NCBI GenBank assembly: GCA_903902745.1
Contig: CAIUWA010000017.1
Span: 62,001-126,000, forward strand
Source: an uncultured Opitutia bacterium
Lineage (GTDB): Bacteria; Verrucomicrobiota; Verrucomicrobiia; Opitutales; Opitutaceae
Length of the DNA: 64,000 nucleotides
Direction of reading: 5' to 3'
Below are positions 41,958-50,050 of this stretch, piece by piece. Each line of letters begins with the position of its first letter. Positions within the stretch are counted from its first letter, which is position 1. A program made the position numbers and the translations under genes. The notes under the pieces are model-generated. The model saw only the letters and a program-made list of their open reading frames with translations. It was not told where the DNA came from and made no database searches.

Positions 41958-43265
41958 TCAGATTAAACTCCACAGCAGTCCCAGGACGCCGCTGGCCAGC
42001 ACGACGGGAATGACCCCGGCCTGGAAACGCTGCAACGCCGCGAATGCGGCCACGCACACCACGACCGCAAACCAGTCGACCGCGCCGGGTATTGGGAAAA
42101 ACACGTGCAGGCCGAACCAGACCGCGAGGTTGAGCACCACGCCCACCACGGATGCCGTCACCGTCGTGAGAGTGCTGCCGAGGCGCGCGTTGCCACGCAA
42201 CTGCTCGATGTGGGGCGCGCCGAGAAAAATCCACAGGAAGCAGGGCACAAAGGTCGTCCACGTGGTCATGAGCGCACCCAGGGTCGCCGCCAGCAGCGGG
42301 CTGAGGCCGCCCGGCTGATGCCACGCGCCGAGAAAGCCGACGAACTGCACCACCATGATGAGCGGCCCCGGCGTGGTCTCGGCCAGGCCAAGCCCGTCGA
42401 GCATCTGCGGTGCGGTCAGCCAGCCATAATGCTCCACGGCCTGCTGGCCGACATAGGGCAGCACGGCGTAGGCACCGCCAAAGGTCACCATCGCCGCCTT
42501 GCTGAAAAAAATCCCCTCGCGCACCAGCGTGCCGTCCCAGCCCAGCCAAAGCCCGGCGATGATCACAGGAGTCCACCACAATGCGAGCGACACGCCGAGC
42601 ACCTGGCCCGCGCGCGCCCACGTCGGACGGGTATGCGCCGGCGATTCCTGCGCGTCATCCATCACGGTGCCGCGGTCCGCTGCGCCATGGCCGGCTGCCG
42701 CCGGAAATTTCTCCGGGAAGAAGCGGCCACCGATCCAGCCGAAGAGCGCCGCCCCAGCCACAATCGCGGGAAAAGGCACCTGCAGAAAGAAGATCGCCGC
42801 GAAGGCCGCCGCCGCCACGGCCCACATCACGCCGTTCCGCAGCGCCCGCCGTCCGATCCGGATGACGGCGGCCGCGACGATGGCGGTGACGGCCGGCTTC
42901 AGCCCGTAGAAAATCGCCGCGATCCACGACACGTGGCCGTAGGCCACGTACACCCAGCTCAGTCCCCACAGCAGAAAGGCCGACGGCAGCACAAACAACA
43001 CGCCCGCCGCGATCCCGCCCCACGTGCGATGCAGCAGCCAGCCGCAGTAGGTCGCGAGCTGCGTCGCCTCCGGCCCGGGCAGGAGCATGCAATAGTTCAG
43101 CGCGTGCAGGAACCGCTGCTCGCCAATCCATTTCTTCTTCTCGACCAGCTCCGTGTGCATGATCGCGATCTGCCCCGTCGGCCCGCCAAAGCTGATGATG
43201 CCCAGCTTCAGCCAGAAGCGCAGGGCCTCGCGAAAGGTGGGGGCGGTGGCACGCGGTGCAGTCAT
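41958..43265 (-). CDS. chrA: Chromate transporter family protein (ChrA, two CHR domains)
   Basis: A 435-residue membrane protein with two CHR domains and about ten hydrophobic segments. Domain 1 has KLGIISFGGPTGQIAIMH and LPGPEATQLATYCGW. Domain 2 has VTFGGAYAVLPYVGQ and AETTPGPLIMVVQFVGFLG. ChrA proteins expel chromate; related members have unknown anion substrates. The ATG at 43265 (MTAPRATAPTFREAL) is preferred to an upstream in-frame start. A truncated second copy of its 5' end lies at 44291-44361. Confidence 0.93.
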   Translation of the reverse strand: MTAPRATAPTFREALRFWLKLGIISFGGPTGQIAIMHTELVEKKKWIGEQRFLHALNYCMLLPGPEATQLATYCGWLLHRTWGGIAAGVLFVLPSAFLLWGLSWVYVAYGHVSWIAAIFYGLKPAVTAIVAAAVIRIGRRALRNGVMWAVAAAAFAAIFFLQVPFPAIVAGAALFGWIGGRFFPEKFPAAAGHGAADRGTVMDDAQESPAHTRPTWARAGQVLGVSLALWWTPVIIAGLWLGWDGTLVREGIFFSKAAMVTFGGAYAVLPYVGQQAVEHYGWLTAPQMLDGLGLAETTPGPLIMVVQFVGFLGAWHQPGGLSPLLAATLGALMTTWTTFVPCFLWIFLGAPHIEQLRGNARLGSTLTTVTASVVGVVLNLAVWFGLHVFFPIPGAVDWFAVVVCVAAFAALQRFQAGVIPVVLASGVLGLLWSLI

Positions 43266-43372
43266 CAGAATTTGGTTGGCGCCGGCGAGTGGCCCGGTGC
43301 TCTGCGCAAACTGGGCCCGACGCCGCGTCAGTCTCAAGTTGATATTGCGACCCACTTGGGCAGTTTGCAGCC

Positions 43373-44269
43373 ATGAAGCCCCACTTCCTGTCAGTCGTTT
43401 GTCTCGCGGGAGGATTTTTCCTTACCGCTCAGGCCCAGGCGGCACTGCCCAACGGCGCCCAGCTCGAGCAACTCACCGGCCTCAAGGGCGCGGCCGCCGG
43501 CCTCGCCTTCAAGGTCACCCTCCCGCGCACCGAAGTGCCCGTCATGGTGGACGGGCGCGCGCTGCCGCCCTTCATGGGGCTCACCTCCTGGGCGGCCTTT
43601 GCCGAGGACAAGGTCGCCGGCCTCATGGTCATGGGCGACTTCGTGCTGTTTCAGGATGAGGTGGCGCCGGCGATGCGTGCCGCCCTGGCCAACGGGCTCG
43701 AGGTCACCGCACTGCACAACCACTTTTTCTACGACGACCCCCATGTTTATTTCATGCACATCGGCGGCGAGGGTGATGCCGCCAAGCTCGCTGGCGGAGT
43801 GCGCGCGCTGGTCGACGCCTTCAAGGCCGTCCGCGCCGCCGCGCCCGTCCCGGCAAAATCGTTTGGCGTACCGCCGCTGCCCGCGGATAACAACATCACC
43901 GCGGCGCCGATCGAAAAGATTCTTGGCGTGAAGCTCCAGGTAAACAGCGGCATGGCGAAGGCCGTCATCGGCCGGACCGTCCTGATGGACTGCGGTTGCG
44001 AAGCGGGCGCCGACATGGGCGTGAACACCTGGGCCGTCTTCGCCGGCTCCGACGACAATGCGGTCGTCGATGGTGACTTCGCCGTCGCCGAGGGCGAGTT
44101 GCAGCCGGTGCTCAAATCACTCACCGGTTCCGGCATCAATGTCGTCGCCATCCACTCACACATGATGGGGGAAACGCCGCGTATCCTTTTCCTCCACTAC
44201 TGGGGCCGCGGCCCGGCAGCGACCCTCGCGACCAATCTCAAGGCCGCGCTCTCGCTGCAGAAACTATAA
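43373..44269 (+). CDS. Exported DUF1259 (LppY/LpqO-like) protein
   Basis: A 298-residue protein. Residues 1-23 form a signal peptide (SVVCLAGGFFLTAQAQA). Two similar halves follow, each with a DUF1259 core: EVTALHNHFFYDDPHVYFMH, here LHNHFFYDDPHVYFMHIGG near 120-138, and VVAIHSHMMGETPRILFLHY near 260-279. The paired His residues in the two HxH motifs suggest metal binding. Genes of this family often sit beside chrA, as here, divergently with 107 bases between starts. The molecular role is unknown. Confidence 0.85.
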   Translation: MKPHFLSVVCLAGGFFLTAQAQAALPNGAQLEQLTGLKGAAAGLAFKVTLPRTEVPVMVDGRALPPFMGLTSWAAFAEDKVAGLMVMGDFVLFQDEVAPAMRAALANGLEVTALHNHFFYDDPHVYFMHIGGEGDAAKLAGGVRALVDAFKAVRAAAPVPAKSFGVPPLPADNNITAAPIEKILGVKLQVNSGMAKAVIGRTVLMDCGCEAGADMGVNTWAVFAGSDDNAVVDGDFAVAEGELQPVLKSLTGSGINVVAIHSHMMGETPRILFLHYWGRGPAATLATNLKAALSLQKL

Positions 44270-44290
44270 GCGCGGGCGCGCGGGGCGCGC
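44270..44290. repeat. GC-rich hairpin after the DUF1259 gene
   Basis: GCGGGCGCGC pairs with GCGCGCCCGC around a three-base loop, immediately after the DUF1259 stop codon and abutting the chrA relic. There is no T-run, so a terminator role is possible but weak. Confidence 0.4.
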
Positions 44291-44361
44291 CCGCCAAAGC
44301 TGATGAAGCCCAGCTTCAGCCGGCAGCGCAGCGCTTCGCGAAAGGTCGGTGCCGTGGCCAT
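44291..44361 (-). pseudogene. Truncated relic of a chrA 5' end
   Basis: The minus strand reads an ATG followed by ATAPTFREALRCRLKLGFI and then SFGG, nearly the same as the start of the intact chrA (ATAPTFREALRFWLKLGII, then SFGG). After SFGG similarity stops at a GC-rich hairpin. This is about 23 codons of a former second chrA copy, left on the other side of the DUF1259 gene. Confidence 0.8.
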
Positions 44362-44422
44362 GCGTCAATTCCCGCGAACCCGTGGTTGAGGTCAACCCTG
44401 CGCCCGGCCACACCTTCGTCCC

Positions 44423-45676
44423 ATGGCCCGCATCGTCCTCGCCACCTTCGGTTCGCTCGGCGACCTGCATCCTGTCCTCGGACTCGCGCTCGAGCTGCAC
44501 CGGCGCGGTCATCGCACGGAAATCGCCACGACGGAGCTTTACCGCGAAAAAATCAGCGCGCTCGGGCTCGGTTTCCATGCCCTCCGCCCTGCGCTGGCTG
44601 TCGTGGACGCGGCGTTGGTGCGCCGGATCATGGACGGGCGCCGTGGCTCCACCTATCTCCTGCGGAACCTGATGTTTCCCTCCGTGCGTGACATGCACGC
44701 CGACCTCGCACCGGTCGTCGCCGGCGCGGACTGCCTCGTTGCCAGCGAACTTGTCTACGCCGCCCCGCTCATTGCCGCGCGGACCGGCCTGCCCTGGGTC
44801 TCCTACTCGCTCGCGCCAATCTCCGTGTTCTCGGTCTTCGATCCCTCCCTGCTGCCGGGACCGCCGGGCACGGGCTGGATCCAGTCCCTCGGCCCGGCGG
44901 CCAACCGCCTCCTGCGCGCGGCCGCCAAGGCGACCACCCACGCGTGGTGGAAACCCGTCCGCTCGCTCCGTCGTGAGCTCGGCCTGCCACCAGGTCGCCA
45001 CCCGCTTTTCGAGGGCAAATACTCACCCCGCCTCGACCTCGCACTGTTCTCGTCCGTCCTGCAGGCGCCCCAGCCCGACTGGCCCGCGCAGACCGTGCAG
45101 TGCGGCTTTCCTTTTTATGACGAAGCCGGACCTGCCGCCGGACTCCCGCCGGCGGTCGGGGAATTTCTCGCGGCAGGCGTGGCGCCCATCGTGTTCACCC
45201 TCGGATCCTCTGCCGTGCATATCGCGGATGATTTTTATCTCCGGGGTGCGCAAGCCGCCCGGCAGCTCGGCCGGCGGGCACTATTCCTTGTCGGAAAAAA
45301 CACCCCTCCGCCGGACTTGCCGGCGTCGATGCTCGCCTGGGATTATCTGCCCTATGCGCAGATTTTCCCGCACGCCGCGGCCATTGTGCATCAGGGCGGC
45401 GTCGGCACGACGGCGCAGGCGCTGCGCGCCGGCAAGCCGATGCTCGTGACACCCTACGCCTACGACCAGCCGGACAATGCCGCCCGGGTCACGCGCCTCG
45501 GTGTCGCGCGCACCCTCGCGCGTTCGCGCTACACCGACCGCCACGTGGCGGGGGAACTGGCGGCATTGCTGGACTCTCCATCCTACACCCGGCAGGCCGC
45601 CGCGGCCGGTGTTCGCGTCCAGGGCGAACGCGGCGTCGCGGTTGCGTGCGATGAGATCGAACGGCAGCTGCGGTGA
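44423..45676 (+). CDS. Glycosyltransferase, GT1/UGT-like
   Basis: A 417-residue GT-B-fold enzyme. The N-terminal domain starts ARIVLATFGSLGDLHPVLGL and the C-terminal donor site has FTLGSSAVH, WDYLPYAQIFPHAAAIVHQG, then GGVGTTAQALRAGKPML and PYAYDQPDNAARV, matching macrolide, rhamnosyl and sterol glycosyltransferases of family GT1. Such enzymes move a nucleotide-sugar residue to a small lipid or secondary metabolite. The acceptor is unknown and no biosynthetic partner is adjacent. It is followed by copy 2 of a dispersed repeat. Confidence 0.88.
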   Translation: MARIVLATFGSLGDLHPVLGLALELHRRGHRTEIATTELYREKISALGLGFHALRPALAVVDAALVRRIMDGRRGSTYLLRNLMFPSVRDMHADLAPVVAGADCLVASELVYAAPLIAARTGLPWVSYSLAPISVFSVFDPSLLPGPPGTGWIQSLGPAANRLLRAAAKATTHAWWKPVRSLRRELGLPPGRHPLFEGKYSPRLDLALFSSVLQAPQPDWPAQTVQCGFPFYDEAGPAAGLPPAVGEFLAAGVAPIVFTLGSSAVHIADDFYLRGAQAARQLGRRALFLVGKNTPPPDLPASMLAWDYLPYAQIFPHAAAIVHQGGVGTTAQALRAGKPMLVTPYAYDQPDNAARVTRLGVARTLARSRYTDRHVAGELAALLDSPSYTRQAAAAGVRVQGERGVAVACDEIERQLR

Positions 45677-45687
45677 GCCGATTCGGG

Positions 45688-45781
45688 TGTTGGAACGCTT
45701 TGCCCTCAATGCTTTGCCAGTCTCCGTCGACGATCAAGTGTGGGCGGAGGTTCCCAGCGCGTTGGGTCAACGCGCCCGCCC
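45688..45781. repeat. Dispersed element of about 95 bases, copy 2
   Basis: It shares block order with 17241-17336: GGAACGC near the left end, CGANCAAGNGTGGGCG in the middle and CAGCGCGTTGGG then CAACGCG at the right. It lies between convergent genes (glycosyltransferase and ureidopropionase). Confidence 0.7.
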
Positions 45782-45800
45782 CTGCGGGCAAATGGAGTTG

Positions 45801-47039
45801 CTACCCAGCCACCCACACCATCGTTTTTTCCGCCAGCCGGTCGAAGGCCGTCACGCACAGCTCAAGGTGCTCCTCCTTGGTGTCCTCGATCTTGTTGTGG
45901 CTGATGCCGTGCAGGCTTTGCACGAACATCATCACCGTCGGCACGCCCGCACGCGCCACCTCGGCGGCATCGTGCAGCGGTCCCGAGGGGAGCCGGTGTG
46001 ACGGCACGCCCTGCTCCCGGATCGACTCGTCGCACAAATCGATCAGCTCAGGATGAAACGGCCGCGGCGCGATCTGCCAGATGCGTTCCCATGACACGCG
46101 GACGTTTCCCTCGAGGGCAAACCGTTCGCTGGCTTCGCGCGCTTCCGCGAGCATCCGCGCGAGCGCCGGCGCGTCGAGATGGCGCTGGTCGAGTGTGATG
46201 CGGCATTCCTCGACCACGCTGGTGACGATCCCGGGCTTCGTCGTGCACGAGCCGATGGTGCACACCCCGCCATGGCTGCGCTCCGCGATGCGATAAATTT
46301 CCCAGCTCATCTTCGACGCGGCCAGCAGCGCGTCCTTACGCCGGTTCATCGGGGTGCTCCCCGAGTGCGCCGCCTGGCCATAAAACGTGATCGCGTGGCG
46401 CTCCACGCCGAACGTACCGAGCACCGCGCCCAGCGGCAGACCCAGGTCGAGCAGCACCGGCCCCTGCTCGATGTGCAGCTCGAGATAGGCCGCGGCGTTT
46501 TTCAACTCCACCCCGCTCTCCTTCACGCGCTCGAAATCCACGCCCACGGCCTTCAGCGCATCGGGCAGCGTGATGCCATCCTTGTCCCGGAGGCCGCGCG
46601 CCTCGGCCATGTCCAGATGGCCCGAGCACGCCGACGAGCCGAACAGGCTTTTGCCAAAGCGCGCCCCTTCCTCATCCGCCCAGTCCACCAGTCGCACGGT
46701 CACCGGCGGCTTCCCGCCATATTGCGCGTTAATGCGCCGGAGGATCTCCACGCCGGCCATGACGTTCAGGCAGCCGTCGAGCCAGCCGCCGTTCGGCACC
46801 GAGTCCATGTGCCCGCCGATCAGGAGCGTGCGGTCAGACTCGCCGCGCAATGTCACCCAGAGGTTGCCCGCGGCATCGGTGTGGGTTTCGACAGGCAGCG
46901 CCGCCAGTTTCTCCCGCAGCCACGCACGCGTCTTGGTCCACTCCGGTGTGAACGCCACGCGCTGCGCCCCGTGCTCGTCGCCAGTGAGCGCGCGCAGCTC
47001 CTTCAGTTCGGCGACAGTGCGTTTTGGGTTCAACGGCAT
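45801..47039 (-). CDS. Zn-dependent amidohydrolase: beta-ureidopropionase / N-carbamoyl amino acid hydrolase
   Basis: A 412-residue M20-family enzyme. The metal-binding motifs are GGHMDSVPNGGWLDGCLNV, then DEEGARFGKSLFGS, ELHIEQGPVL and HSGSTPMNRRKD at the dimerisation domain. This group includes allantoate amidohydrolase, N-carbamoyl-L-amino acid hydrolase and beta-ureidopropionase. The neighbouring PreA-like and dihydropyrimidinase genes argue for hydrolysis of N-carbamoyl-beta-alanine to beta-alanine, CO2 and ammonia. The ATG at 47039 (MPLNPKRTVAEL) was chosen over an in-frame extension. It is divergent from the preA-like gene, and the 152-base gap should hold both promoters. Confidence 0.87.
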   Translation of the reverse strand: MPLNPKRTVAELKELRALTGDEHGAQRVAFTPEWTKTRAWLREKLAALPVETHTDAAGNLWVTLRGESDRTLLIGGHMDSVPNGGWLDGCLNVMAGVEILRRINAQYGGKPPVTVRLVDWADEEGARFGKSLFGSSACSGHLDMAEARGLRDKDGITLPDALKAVGVDFERVKESGVELKNAAAYLELHIEQGPVLLDLGLPLGAVLGTFGVERHAITFYGQAAHSGSTPMNRRKDALLAASKMSWEIYRIAERSHGGVCTIGSCTTKPGIVTSVVEECRITLDQRHLDAPALARMLAEAREASERFALEGNVRVSWERIWQIAPRPFHPELIDLCDESIREQGVPSHRLPSGPLHDAAEVARAGVPTVMMFVQSLHGISHNKIEDTKEEHLELCVTAFDRLAEKTMVWVAG

Positions 47040-47191
47040 GTTGTTGGGCTTCGGAAGGTCCGGCTTTGCTTCTTGGAAACTACCCCGTCCTGCGCCACGT
47101 TCAATCCGGCAATAACTCACCCCCGCGCCCGGTCCTTTCCGCTGGCGGCACACCCCGTCCCTCGCACGGCTCCTGCTTTACCCCTCCCACC

Positions 47192-48319
47192 ATGCCTACA
47201 CTCGCCACCACCGTTGACGGCCTGAAACTTCCCAATCCCTTCGTCATCGGCTCCGGTCCGCCCGGCACCAACCTCAGCGTCATCAACCGCGCCTTCAAGG
47301 AGGGCTGGGGCGGCGTCATCGCCAAGACCGTCAGCCTCGACGCCTCCAAGGTCGTCAATGTCAGCCCGCGCTACGCCAAGCTCCATGCCCTCAGTGGCGA
47401 GGTCATCGGCTGGGAAAACATCGAGCTCATCAGCGACCGGCCGTTCCACCTCTGGATCGACGAGTTCAAGAAGTGCAAGGACGGCCAGCCCAAGGGCGCG
47501 CTCATCGCGTCGGTCATGGAAGAATACAACAAGGACGCGTGGACCGAGATGATCCAGCGCTGCGAGGCGGCGGGCGTGGATGCGTTCGAGCTCAACTTCT
47601 CCTGCCCGCACGGCCTGCCCGAGCGCAAGATGGGCGCCGCCATGGGCCAGGATCCCGAAATTCTCGAGGAGGTCTGTGGCTGGGTAAAGGCGGCCACCAA
47701 GCTGCCGGTCTGGGCGAAAATGACGCCCAACATCACGCACATCGAGGAACCCGGCCGCGCCGCGCTCCGCGGCGGCGCCACCGGCCTGAGCGCCATCAAC
47801 ACCATCCGCAGCGTCACCGGCGTGAACCTCGACACCCTGCGCCCCGAGCCCACCGTCGAGGGCTACACCACGCCCGGCGGCTATTCGTCGAAGGCCGTCA
47901 AGCCCATCGCCCTCCGCATGGTGATGGAACTCGCCACCCTGATCCGCGCGGAATTCCCCGGCCGCACGCTCTCCGGCCTCGGCGGCATCGAGAGTGGCAA
48001 CGACGCCGCGCAGTTTATCCTCCTCGGTTCCGACACCGTGCAGGTCTGCACCGGCGTGATGAAGTTCGGCTACGAATGCGTGAAGCCGATGTGCGACGAA
48101 CTCCTCGCGTTCATGGCGAAGCACAAGTTCGAAACTCTCGACGATTTCAAGGGCAAGAGCCTCCCCTACTTCACCACCCACGCCGACCTCGTCCAAAAAC
48201 AAACCGCCCGCAAGGCGGCCCAGAAAGCCGCCGCCGCCACGACGAAGGTCGTGAAGAGCGACGGCGAATGGAGCGGCGATGAATTCGTGAAGCAATCCGA
48301 TGCGCTTTCAAAAGGCTGA
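47192..48319 (+). CDS. preA: Dihydropyrimidine dehydrogenase PreA-like subunit without a ferredoxin domain
   Basis: A 375-residue FMN-binding TIM-barrel enzyme of the dihydropyrimidine/dihydroorotate dehydrogenase family. Motifs are NPFVIGSGPPGTNLSVINR, ELNFSCPHGLPERKMGAAMG with the likely catalytic Cys, and GLGGIESGNDAAQFILLG with TVQVCTGVM at the FMN phosphate site. It should reduce uracil or thymine to the 5,6-dihydro form. E. coli PreA has two C-terminal 4Fe-4S motifs; here the C-terminus is a Lys/Ala-rich tail without CxxCxxC. No preT partner gene is adjacent, so the electron donor is unclear. Confidence 0.87.
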   Translation: MPTLATTVDGLKLPNPFVIGSGPPGTNLSVINRAFKEGWGGVIAKTVSLDASKVVNVSPRYAKLHALSGEVIGWENIELISDRPFHLWIDEFKKCKDGQPKGALIASVMEEYNKDAWTEMIQRCEAAGVDAFELNFSCPHGLPERKMGAAMGQDPEILEEVCGWVKAATKLPVWAKMTPNITHIEEPGRAALRGGATGLSAINTIRSVTGVNLDTLRPEPTVEGYTTPGGYSSKAVKPIALRMVMELATLIRAEFPGRTLSGLGGIESGNDAAQFILLGSDTVQVCTGVMKFGYECVKPMCDELLAFMAKHKFETLDDFKGKSLPYFTTHADLVQKQTARKAAQKAAAATTKVVKSDGEWSGDEFVKQSDALSKG

Positions 48320-48328
48320 CCAATCCGT

Positions 48329-48441
48329 TTTTAGCCACAGATTGCACAAATTACACAGATGGAAGCCTGCCATTTCGAACGAGCAAAAAGCTGATGCCGC
48401 CCGGTTTCATCGGTGCGATCCGTGTAATCTGTGGCTAAAAA
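48329..48441. repeat. Tandem-armed hairpin, nonamer CACAGATNN family
   Basis: The left arm (48329-48363, TTTAGCCACAGATTGCACA) and right arm (48411-48441, GTGTAATCTGTGGCTAAAA) are complementary. The arms are made of about nine-base units (CCACAGATT, ACACAGATG). It lies between preA and the semialdehyde dehydrogenase gene. Confidence 0.75.
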
Positions 48442-48450
48442 ATTCCCTTC

Positions 48451-49938
48451 ATGAGCAATCTTACCCCATGTCCTGACTTCATCGGTGGCGAATGGCTGAT
48501 GCCAAAAGGCGCAACGACGCCGGTCTACAATCCCTCCACCGGTGATGTCATCGCCGAGTGTCCGGCGGGCGGCGCGGCAGAAATCGGCACCGCCGTCGCC
48601 GCCGCCCGGTCCGCGTTTCCCGCCTGGCGCGAGACGCCGGCCGTCGAGCGCGCCCGGGTGTTCTTCCGCTACCGCCAGCTCGTGGAGCAAAACTTCGACC
48701 AGCTCTGCCAGACGGTCTCCCGCGAGCATGGCAAGACGCTCGTCGAGGCCCGCGGCAGCGTGTACCGCGGGATCGAGAACATCGAATACGCCTGCGGCGT
48801 GCCCACGCTCCTCTTCGGCGACACGCTGGAGAACCTCGCGCGCGGGGTCGACTGCGAGACGATCCTCCAGCCGCTCGGAGTGTGTGCGGGCATCACGCCG
48901 TTCAATTTTCCCGCGATGGTGCCGCTCTGGATGTACCCGCTCGCGATCGCTTGCGGCAACACGTTCGTCCTGAAGCCGAGCGAGAAGGTCCCGCTCACCG
49001 CCAATTTCCTCGGCGAACTGCTCGATCAGGCCGGCCTGCCGAAGGGCGTGTTCAACATCGTCCATGGCGGGCGCCCCGCCGTCGATGCGCTGCTCACCCA
49101 TCCGCAGGTGAGGGCCGTCTCGTTCGTCGGCTCCACGCCGATTGCGAAATACATCTATGAGACCGGCACCCGAAACGGGAAGCGCGTGCAGGCCAATGGC
49201 GGCGCGAAGAACTACATCGTCATCATGCCCGATGCCGACGTGCCCAAGACCGTCGAGGCGCTTTCGACCGCCGCCTTCGGCTGTGCCGGGGAGCGCTGCA
49301 TGGCGGGTTCGACCGCCATCACCGTCGGCGCCGCCGCCGAGCGGCTGCTACCCTCGCTCGTCACCGCCGCGCGCGCCATCAAGGTCGGTCCCACCGATCG
49401 CCCCGCCCAGCCCGACATGGGCCCGGTCATCACCGCGCAGCATCGCGACCGCGTGATGGAACTCGTCGCCAGCGGCGAAAAGGAAGGAGCAAAGATTCTC
49501 TGCGACGGCCGCGGCTTGAAGGTCCCCGACGCCCCGCGCGGGTTTTATCTCGGTGCCACGATCGTGGACGGCGTGCAGGCGAACATGACGCTCGCCCGCG
49601 AGGAGGTCTTCGGCCCAGTGCTGAATGTCATGCGCATGGACGACCTTGACCGCGCCATCGAGCTCACGAACCAGTCCGCCTTCGGCAATGGCGCCGCGAT
49701 CTTCACCAACAGCGGCCGGGCCGCCCGCGAGTTCAAGCATCGCGTAAAGGCCGGCATGGTCGGCATCAACGTCGGCGTGCCCGCGACGATGGCGATGTTC
49801 CCCTTCACCGGCTGGGACGACTCCTTCTACGGCGATCTCCACATCCAGGGGAAGGAAGCCGTGCAGTTCTACACCCAGCAAAAAGTCATCACCTCGCGCT
49901 GGTTCGGCGAGGGCGTCGGCGATGTCTGGAAAAAATAG
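48451..49938 (+). CDS. mmsA: CoA-acylating (methyl)malonate-semialdehyde dehydrogenase
   Basis: A 495-residue aldehyde dehydrogenase. Motifs are ITPFNFPAMVPLWMYPLA, GSTPIAKYIYE and VQANGGAKNYIVIMPDAD. The position of the general-base Glu of hydrolytic ALDHs is part of the NGGAKN pattern, as in the CoA-dependent MMSDH group. The catalytic Cys lies in AGERCMAGS. It converts malonate semialdehyde (from beta-alanine) or methylmalonate semialdehyde (from thymine or valine) to acetyl-CoA or propionyl-CoA. The location among pyrimidine catabolism genes fits the last step of that pathway. Confidence 0.93.
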   Translation: MSNLTPCPDFIGGEWLMPKGATTPVYNPSTGDVIAECPAGGAAEIGTAVAAARSAFPAWRETPAVERARVFFRYRQLVEQNFDQLCQTVSREHGKTLVEARGSVYRGIENIEYACGVPTLLFGDTLENLARGVDCETILQPLGVCAGITPFNFPAMVPLWMYPLAIACGNTFVLKPSEKVPLTANFLGELLDQAGLPKGVFNIVHGGRPAVDALLTHPQVRAVSFVGSTPIAKYIYETGTRNGKRVQANGGAKNYIVIMPDADVPKTVEALSTAAFGCAGERCMAGSTAITVGAAAERLLPSLVTAARAIKVGPTDRPAQPDMGPVITAQHRDRVMELVASGEKEGAKILCDGRGLKVPDAPRGFYLGATIVDGVQANMTLAREEVFGPVLNVMRMDDLDRAIELTNQSAFGNGAAIFTNSGRAAREFKHRVKAGMVGINVGVPATMAMFPFTGWDDSFYGDLHIQGKEAVQFYTQQKVITSRWFGEGVGDVWKK

Positions 49939-49947
49939 AAATTCAAT

Positions 49948-50034
49948 TTCAACACAGAGGACACTGAGACCTCAGAGATTATAGCTTCCGGTTTATTTTC
50001 CTTCCGCGATCTCTGTGTCCTCTGTGTTTAATTC
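49948..50034. repeat. Tandem-armed hairpin, CACAGAGGA family
   Basis: The left arm (49948-49984, AACACAGAGGACACTGAG) and right arm (50009-50034, TCTCTGTGTCCTCTGTGTT) are complementary and built of 8-9 base units. It is located between mmsA and the dihydropyrimidinase gene. Confidence 0.75.
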
Positions 50035-50050
50035 CTAACTCCTGAAGGTC

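Noticed and set aside
44264-45001. Minus-strand open frame of 245 codons over the chrA relic
   Set aside because: It reads the chrA relic in the wrong frame and is antisense to the glycosyltransferase; only the short in-frame segment at 44291-44361 is chrA-like.
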